NCBI RefSeq assembly: GCF_000255705.1
Contig: NZ_JH636452.1
Span: 116,893-180,892, forward strand
Source of the DNA: Zavarzinella formosa DSM 19928
Lineage (GTDB): Bacteria; Planctomycetota; Planctomycetia; Gemmatales; Gemmataceae
Direction of reading: 5' to 3'
DNA: 64,000 bases
Shown: piece after piece, positions 59,112 to 64,000 of the stretch
How the letters are laid out: each line of letters begins with the position of its first letter
Numbering within the stretch: position 1 is the first letter of the stretch
Translations under genes and position numbers: made by a program
The notes under the pieces: model-generated
The model's database searches: none
Told to the model about the DNA's origin: nothing
The model's input: the letters and a program-made list of their open reading frames with translations, nothing else

Positions 59112-60689
59112 ATGCGAACCGTTCACTTACTTTCCGTGCTGGTGCTGATTGCCGCCGTTGGTTCGGCAACCGCCGGGTCGCCGGACCCGCAAATTCTGGC
59201 CGACCGGATCGATCAGCATCTCAGTGCCCGGTTCAAGGAAGAAAAGGCCGAGCCTTCAGGCAAGGCGGACGATGCCGAATTTCTTCGCCGGGCTTTTCTG
59301 GACATCGCCGGCCGCATTCCCGCCCCCTGCGATGTGCATGAGTTTTTGGCCGATTCTTCACCGGATAAACGCCGTCGGTTGATTGACGAATTGCTGGATT
59401 CTCCTCGATATGCCACCCACTTTGCCGATGTCTGGCGCACTCAGTTAATCCCCGAGGTCTTGGCCAGCGCCGAGGCCCGATACTTCCAGCCGGGTTTTGA
59501 GGCATGGCTCCGGCAACGACTCCGGGCAGGCGTCGCCTACGATGCGATGGTGCGAGAACTTCTGACCATCCCCATCGCCGGGGTGCGGCAATCTCCTGAG
59601 TCTGTCTTCCGCGATCCGGAACGGCCGAACCCGCTGGCGTTCTTCGCCGTAAAAGACGCTCGGCCGGAAAATCTGGCCTCCACGACAACGCGGATGTTTC
59701 TCGGCATCCAGATCGAATGCGCTCAATGCCACAATCACCCGTTCGCCCGCTGGAGCCGAGAACAGTTTTGGAATCAGGCGGCGTTTTTCGCGGGCATCGA
59801 ACGCGAGGGGGACGGCCTCTTCGCCCCGTTAAGCGAGGACACGGAACGGCATGACCTGATGCCGACCGATGGCAAGAAGAAAGTGCGGGCCTTGTTGCTT
59901 GATGGCAAAGAACCGGCGTGGAAGCCGAAGGCCAGCCCGCGAGCCGCCTTGGCCGATTGGGTGACCTCGCCGGAAAATCCTTATTTCGCCCGTGCGACCG
60001 TCAACCGATTGTGGGGGAACTTCTTCGGAATTGGCATCGTCGAACCGGTGGATGACTTCAACGACGAGAATCCCCCGAGCCACCCCGAATTGCTGGACGA
60101 TCTGGCGAAAGCGTTCGTCGAGAGCAAGTTCGATGTGCGGCATGTCATTCGGGGCATCACGCTCAGCAAGGCGTACAACCGGACCAGTGCCCGAACCCAC
60201 CCAAGCCAGGACGACCCCCGCTTGTTTGCCCGCATGGGCTTGAAGGGGCTGACCGGCGAACAATTCTTCGACAGCCTTGCGCTGGCGACCGGATACCGGG
60301 ATCGGGTCGCTGACCGGGGGGCCTTTGGCCGCAATGCCGGGACGCCTCGCGAGCGTTTTCTGCGGGAGTTTGCCCCGCAAGGGAAGCCATCGGCCCCGGA
60401 AACCTCCATCCTCCAAGCCCTGACGATGATGAACGGCCCGTTCGTGACGGCCGCCACCAATGTCGAGAAAAGCAGCACGCTCAAAGTGGTCTGCGAACTG
60501 CCGGGCCTGACGTTAAACGAGCGGCTTGAGGCCCTTTATGTGATCGCCCTTGGCCGCAAACCTTCGGATTCCGAGTTGAAGAAATTGGAAGACTACGTCG
60601 CCCGGTCGGAGTCCGCCGAGGAACCCCGGCGATTGTCGGATGTGTTTTGGATGTTGCTCAACAGTGCGGAATTTCGGCTGAACCACTGA
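59112..60689 (+). CDS. DUF1549/DUF1553 protein without N-terminal cytochrome
   Basis: A 525-residue secreted protein. After a signal peptide (MRTVHLLSVLVLIAAVGSA) the DUF1549 domain carries DDAEFLRRAFLDIAGRIPAP and the heme-type CxxCH in IECAQCHNHPFARWS; DUF1553 follows with WVTSPENPYFARATVNRLWG and SILQALTMMNGPFV. Shorter than the 1038-residue protein on the left because the PSCyt1 domain and middle region are missing. AGGGAGA is upstream of the ATG. It is followed by a DUF1501 gene after 22 bp, the same pairing as at 6.4-11.2 kb but in the opposite gene order on the strand of transcription being equal (large protein first). Confidence 0.9.
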   Translation: MRTVHLLSVLVLIAAVGSATAGSPDPQILADRIDQHLSARFKEEKAEPSGKADDAEFLRRAFLDIAGRIPAPCDVHEFLADSSPDKRRRLIDELLDSPRYATHFADVWRTQLIPEVLASAEARYFQPGFEAWLRQRLRAGVAYDAMVRELLTIPIAGVRQSPESVFRDPERPNPLAFFAVKDARPENLASTTTRMFLGIQIECAQCHNHPFARWSREQFWNQAAFFAGIEREGDGLFAPLSEDTERHDLMPTDGKKKVRALLLDGKEPAWKPKASPRAALADWVTSPENPYFARATVNRLWGNFFGIGIVEPVDDFNDENPPSHPELLDDLAKAFVESKFDVRHVIRGITLSKAYNRTSARTHPSQDDPRLFARMGLKGLTGEQFFDSLALATGYRDRVADRGAFGRNAGTPRERFLREFAPQGKPSAPETSILQALTMMNGPFVTAATNVEKSSTLKVVCELPGLTLNERLEALYVIALGRKPSDSELKKLEDYVARSESAEEPRRLSDVFWMLLNSAEFRLNH

Positions 60690-60711
60690 CCATTGCCACC
60701 GGGGGAATCCC

Positions 60712-62010
60712 ATGAACAGCCAGTTTTCTCGCCGCGCCTTTTTGGGGACGGCCGGATCGGTCGGCCTCTCGGGTTGGTTGCGGTCGTTCGCCGCCGAAAC
60801 GACGTTGGACCCGCGCCGCAAGCGGTCGTGCATCGTCCTGTGGATGAGCGGCGGCCCCGCCCAGACGGACACCTTCGACCCCAAGCCGGACCATGCCAAC
60901 GGCGGGCCGTTCAAGGCCGTCGAAACGGCCGTGCCCGGCATCCGCATCGGTGAACATTTGCCGAAGATCGCAGGGCACATGAAGGAACTGGCCGTCATCC
61001 GTTCGATGAAAACGAAGGAAGGCGATCACGGCCGGGCGACCTTCCACCTGCGAACGGGCAACATGCCGCAAGGGGCCATCGAGTTTCCCACGTTTGGCTC
61101 GCTGGTCTCCAATGAACGCGCGAATCCCGATTCCGACCTGCCCGCGTATGTCAGCATCACGCCGCGCGGTCTGGCGCCGGACAGCCTGTCGGCGGGTTTC
61201 CTCGGGCCGCGACATGCCCCCCTGATTGTCGGCGGGCGCACGACCGAAGTGGGGCTGAACGAAGTGGCCGACGGCGGGCTTCGCGTCGAAAACCTCGCCC
61301 GGCCCGGTAGCGTCTCCAAGGATCAGGCAACCGAGCGATTGGAACTCCTGCGGGACATGCAGACGGAGTTTTTGTCCAGCCGCCCCGGCACGGGAACCAA
61401 GAGCCATCAAAGCGCCTACGAGCGGGCTTCTCGCCTCATGAGCGATTCGGCGGCGAAAGCATTCGACCTCGGCGGGGAGAAACAAGCCCTCCGCGAACAA
61501 TACGGCTCTTCCACCTTCGGGCAGGGATGTTTGCTCGCCCGGCGACTGGTGGAACGCGGGGTGCCGTTCGTGGAAGTCGGCCTCGGCGGGTGGGACACGC
61601 ACGACAATAATTTCAAACAGGTGCAATCTCTTTGCCAGACGCTCGACTCGGCATGGGCAGCCTTGATGACCGATCTGAAAGATCGCGGTTTGCTCGATTC
61701 CACGCTCGTTGTCTGGATGGGTGAATTCGGCCGCACACCCGGCATCAATCCCCGGCAGGGGCGTGACCACTACCCGAATGCGTGGAGCATGGTTCTGGGG
61801 GGCGGCGGCATCAAAGGCGGGCAGGTCATCGGCAAGACCGGGAAGGATGGCATTGACGTGGAAGAACGCCCCGTCTCTGTCCCCGATCTGCTGGCGACCA
61901 TCTGCGGCGCCTTGGGCATCGACCAGCAGAAGCAAAACATGTCGAACGTCAGCCGGCCGATTCGCGTGGTCGATCCGTCGGGCAAACCGATCCGCGAGGC
62001 GCTGACATGA
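60712..62010 (+). CDS. DUF1501 family protein
   Basis: A 432-residue protein beginning MNSQFSRRAFLGTAGSVGLS, a twin-arginine leader (S-R-R-A-F-L). Family motifs: RSCIVLWMSGGPAQTDTFDP, MKTKEGDHGRATFHLRTGNM, GQGCLLARRLVERGVPFVEV, WDTHDNNFKQ, VVWMGEFGRTPGINPRQGRD. It pairs with the DUF1549/DUF1553 protein just upstream and overlaps the EF-hand gene by ATGA. GGGGGAA precedes the ATG by seven bases. Reaction unknown. Confidence 0.92.
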   Translation: MNSQFSRRAFLGTAGSVGLSGWLRSFAAETTLDPRRKRSCIVLWMSGGPAQTDTFDPKPDHANGGPFKAVETAVPGIRIGEHLPKIAGHMKELAVIRSMKTKEGDHGRATFHLRTGNMPQGAIEFPTFGSLVSNERANPDSDLPAYVSITPRGLAPDSLSAGFLGPRHAPLIVGGRTTEVGLNEVADGGLRVENLARPGSVSKDQATERLELLRDMQTEFLSSRPGTGTKSHQSAYERASRLMSDSAAKAFDLGGEKQALREQYGSSTFGQGCLLARRLVERGVPFVEVGLGGWDTHDNNFKQVQSLCQTLDSAWAALMTDLKDRGLLDSTLVVWMGEFGRTPGINPRQGRDHYPNAWSMVLGGGGIKGGQVIGKTGKDGIDVEERPVSVPDLLATICGALGIDQQKQNMSNVSRPIRVVDPSGKPIREALT

Positions 62011-63392
62011 GGGCAGTCCTCGTGGTGTTCGCCAGTTTCGGTTTGGTTGCCGCCGCGACCGGGGCCGATGGCGTCGATTTGCTGTTGCCCGCCCGTGTGC
62101 GCATCGAGGCGACTTCAGACGGCGAAACCGTCGAAGCCCGTTGGTCCGCATTCTTGGACCGGCTTTTCAGCCACTTTGACCGCAATGCCGATGATTCGCT
62201 GGATGCGAAGGAAGCCGAAAATGTGTTTTCGCTGCCGCTGCCCGGCAAGAAGAGCATCGCGGCCGACTTCGCCAAAATGGATGCCGACAAGAATAGCAAA
62301 ATCTCGCGGGCCGAATGGCGGGCGTTTTACCGCGCCGCCGGGTTCGCCCCGGTGGTCTCGCACATCGTCCCGCCGACGCCGGAACAACGGACCACAAGCG
62401 AGATCCTGTTCCGGCGACTGGACCGTGACGGTGATGGCAAACTCTCCAAGGACGAACTGGCAAAAGCCCCGGTTCTATTGAAACAACTCGACGCGGATGA
62501 AAACGAATCAATCACCATCGCCGAGATTCTGGCCGTTGGCATCCCTGCCGATTTGCCGACGGACCCGGAAAATGTCCGGGCGAATCCCCTTGATGCCAGT
62601 GCCGTTGTATTGGGTCGTTTCCAAGTAAAACGCCCGGCCGTTGGCCCTGTCAAAATCACCGCCGTCTCGGACAAACCCGAATTCGTGATCGATCAATCAA
62701 CGGAATCAACAGTCTTCTTTCGTTGGCCGACCGGCACGGGTCGGCTCGGCCCGGCGACACAAGACCCGGTGGCCCAACTACGGGAGGCGAAAGGCTACTG
62801 CCGTTCGGCCTATGAAACCGCCCGAGGATCAAAACCGTTGGTCGAGTGGAAAGCCATCGAGGACGACCCGGCTCATCAAGTTGTCCGGATGATTTTTCCG
62901 GCCGCTGACCGCGATGGCAACGGACAGTTGACCACCGTTGAACTGGATCAATTCTTGGACCTCATCGAAGCCGGGGCCACCTGTCAGATCACCATTGAGG
63001 CGGTTGATCATGGCCGCAATTTGTTTGTGTTGCTCGATCAAAACGGTGATGGTCGGTTGGGTTTCCAAGAGCTGGCGAACGCAGGCAAAATCATTCACGA
63101 AGGAGCCACCCGCCTGACGATTCCGCGCACCGTGCGAATGACTGCAAAAGCCGGGTGCGGCGAATCGACATTTGGCCCGGTGCGGATCGCCTCCCCCAAG
63201 CCCGTGACGGCCGAGAAGCCCCCGGCCAAATTCGGCGGCCCGGCTTGGTTCATCGCGATGGACACGAACCAAGATGGCGTCGTCTCCCGCCGCGAGTTCA
63301 TCGGCCCCCCCGCCGCCTTCGACCGCCTCGACATCGACCACGATGGAACGATCACCCGGAAGGAAGCGGAAGCCGCCGGCAAGAAGCCGTGA
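62007..63392 (+). CDS. Secreted protein with eight EF-hand loops
   Basis: A 461-residue protein with a signal peptide (MRAVLVVFASFGLVAAATGA). Eight EF-hand-type calcium loops are visible starting at D58, D92, D139, D162, D301, D344, D419 and D442 (for example DRDGDGKLSKDE and DQNGDGRLGFQE), arranged as four pairs; some (first, second, fourth) have altered ligands. Between the fourth and fifth lies a beta-type region of about 130 residues. The ATG overlaps the DUF1501 stop, so it is co-translated with it. Probably a calcium-responsive scaffold of the exported complex, inferred from context. Confidence 0.88.
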   Translation: MRAVLVVFASFGLVAAATGADGVDLLLPARVRIEATSDGETVEARWSAFLDRLFSHFDRNADDSLDAKEAENVFSLPLPGKKSIAADFAKMDADKNSKISRAEWRAFYRAAGFAPVVSHIVPPTPEQRTTSEILFRRLDRDGDGKLSKDELAKAPVLLKQLDADENESITIAEILAVGIPADLPTDPENVRANPLDASAVVLGRFQVKRPAVGPVKITAVSDKPEFVIDQSTESTVFFRWPTGTGRLGPATQDPVAQLREAKGYCRSAYETARGSKPLVEWKAIEDDPAHQVVRMIFPAADRDGNGQLTTVELDQFLDLIEAGATCQITIEAVDHGRNLFVLLDQNGDGRLGFQELANAGKIIHEGATRLTIPRTVRMTAKAGCGESTFGPVRIASPKPVTAEKPPAKFGGPAWFIAMDTNQDGVVSRREFIGPPAAFDRLDIDHDGTITRKEAEAAGKKP

Positions 63393-63421
63393 ATATCCCC
63401 CTCAACTGTTTGGAGAACGCG

Positions 63422-63865
63422 ATGCGTTTGCTGCTGATTTTCTGTCTCGCCGCTCTTCCGGTCGCCGTGCGGGCTGACGAGGTGGCCGCCCCCGCCCCGA
63501 TGCCGTTGCCGACTGTCGTTCCCGCCCCGGTGTCGCCTTCGGTGGACATGTCCGGCAATTGGTCGGGAACCTGGCTCAGCCAGTCGAGCGGCCACAAGGG
63601 GCCGTTGAACGGTACCTTCACCAAGATCGACGATAACACTTACGCGGCCAAGTTTCGCGGCCGATTCTTCGCGGTGATCCCGTTCCGCTACAGCGTCAAT
63701 CTGAACGTGGTCGGCTCGGACCCCGACCACCTGTACCTCTCCGGTTCGTCCCGCCTGCCGCTGTTCGGCACCTTCCAATACTCGGCCGTCGCCACGCCGA
63801 CGGACTTCAAGGCCGATTACACGGCCAAGCGAGATCGCGGGCAATTCAACCTCCAACGCCGCTGA
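63422..63865 (+). CDS. Small secreted protein of unknown function
   Basis: A 147-residue protein: signal peptide MRLLLIFCLAALPVAVRA, proline-rich linker (APAPMPLPTVVPAPVSPS), then a beta-rich domain beginning SGNWSGTWLSQSSGHKGPLN and continuing FTKIDDNTYAAKFRGRFFAV. It looks like a small beta-sandwich or barrel but was not assigned. It follows the EF-hand gene by 29 bp in the same direction. Confidence 0.7.
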   Translation: MRLLLIFCLAALPVAVRADEVAAPAPMPLPTVVPAPVSPSVDMSGNWSGTWLSQSSGHKGPLNGTFTKIDDNTYAAKFRGRFFAVIPFRYSVNLNVVGSDPDHLYLSGSSRLPLFGTFQYSAVATPTDFKADYTAKRDRGQFNLQRR

Positions 63866-63957
63866 TTTGCTTCGCAATCGCCGAAAACCCGCGCCAGCCG
63901 CTTGTCCGACACCGGGCGGGCGGCTTTCATAACGTTTTGATTCACGCGGGGGCCGTC

Positions 63958-64000
63958 ATGCTGGGCGACAAACCGGATTGGAAGCTCAAGGTTCGCGCGT
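63958..64000 (+). CDS. Possible start of a further gene (runs off right edge)
   Basis: An ATG at 63958 with GGGGG just upstream opens a frame reading MLGDKPDWKLKVRA to the window edge. Too short to identify. Its direction agrees with the preceding gene run. Confidence 0.35.
   Translation, partial: MLGDKPDWKLKVRA

Noticed and set aside
1-64000. tRNA, rRNA, insertion sequence or prophage
   Set aside because: No cloverleaf-like or rRNA sequence, transposase, integrase or phage structural gene was recognised anywhere in the window by reading.

Overview
The window looks like a chromosomal segment from a planctomycete, most probably of the Gemmata-like group. The evidence is GC-rich coding sequence plus a very characteristic gene set: PSCyt/DUF1549/DUF1553 cytochrome-type proteins paired with DUF1501 proteins (two sets), six PQQ-like beta-propeller proteins, a DUF1559 prepilin-like protein, a secreted heme peroxidase with an N-terminal V-E-S-x-E-D-R-x-V-P-A signature, and long inverted repeats of several sequence families sitting in intergenic gaps. 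No rRNA, tRNA, insertion sequence, prophage or CRISPR array was recognised.

Layout. 1-1.6 kb: end of a small secreted protein gene, then a SLOG/cpYpsA-type nucleotide-binding protein and a NADAR (ADP-ribose-linked) protein in tandem. 1.75-6.4 kb: three paralogous PQQ-propeller genes with ATGA overlaps. 6.4-11.2 kb (minus): PSCyt1-DUF1549-DUF1553 protein followed by a DUF1501 protein. 11.4-16.3 kb: hybrid histidine kinase, RidA, and an ECF sigma / membrane protein / small secreted protein unit whose sigma start codon lies in a perfect hairpin. 16.5-25.6 kb: secreted DPP-IV-like peptidase, PQQ propeller, DUF3500 protein, lipopolysaccharide-kinase-like protein, neutral zinc metallopeptidase, SDR, Spy-like helical protein, small cytochrome. 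25.7-28.2 kb: MarR-MFS-redoxin operon. 28-33.6 kb: bestrophin-like membrane protein, a short UvrA-like ABC protein with a TetR regulator, and a divergent aldo/keto reductase, with two identical 12-bp palindromes as probable TetR operators. 33.6-42.8 kb: DUF1801 proteins, another PQQ propeller, an ECF42-type sigma factor with its YCII partner and a tiny membrane protein, a second aldo/keto reductase, a 2OG-Fe(II) oxygenase and a mandelate-racemase-type dehydratase. 43-47.3 kb: two-component system and secreted peroxidase, with nested inverted repeats between them. 47.5-52.5 kb: small soluble proteins, ATP-grasp protein, SurE nucleotidase, K+ channel.

52.9-64 kb is one long co-directional run: PQQ propeller, DUF1559 protein, lipoprotein, MFS transporter, two tandem proteins that fuse an ArsI/CadI-like VOC domain to what looks like the C-terminal half of an ArsM-like methyltransferase, then DUF1549/DUF1553, DUF1501, an eight-EF-hand secreted protein and a small secreted protein. 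Several neighbours overlap by ATGA, so much of this is probably co-transcribed. The MFS plus two VOC/methyltransferase-like hybrids is the best candidate here for an undescribed pathway, possibly handling organoarsenicals or a related thiophilic substrate. That function is inferred from domain resemblance and is not demonstrated.

Start codons were chosen by Shine-Dalgarno-like sequence, signal peptide position and overlap with the upstream gene. Where the choice was ambiguous this is stated.
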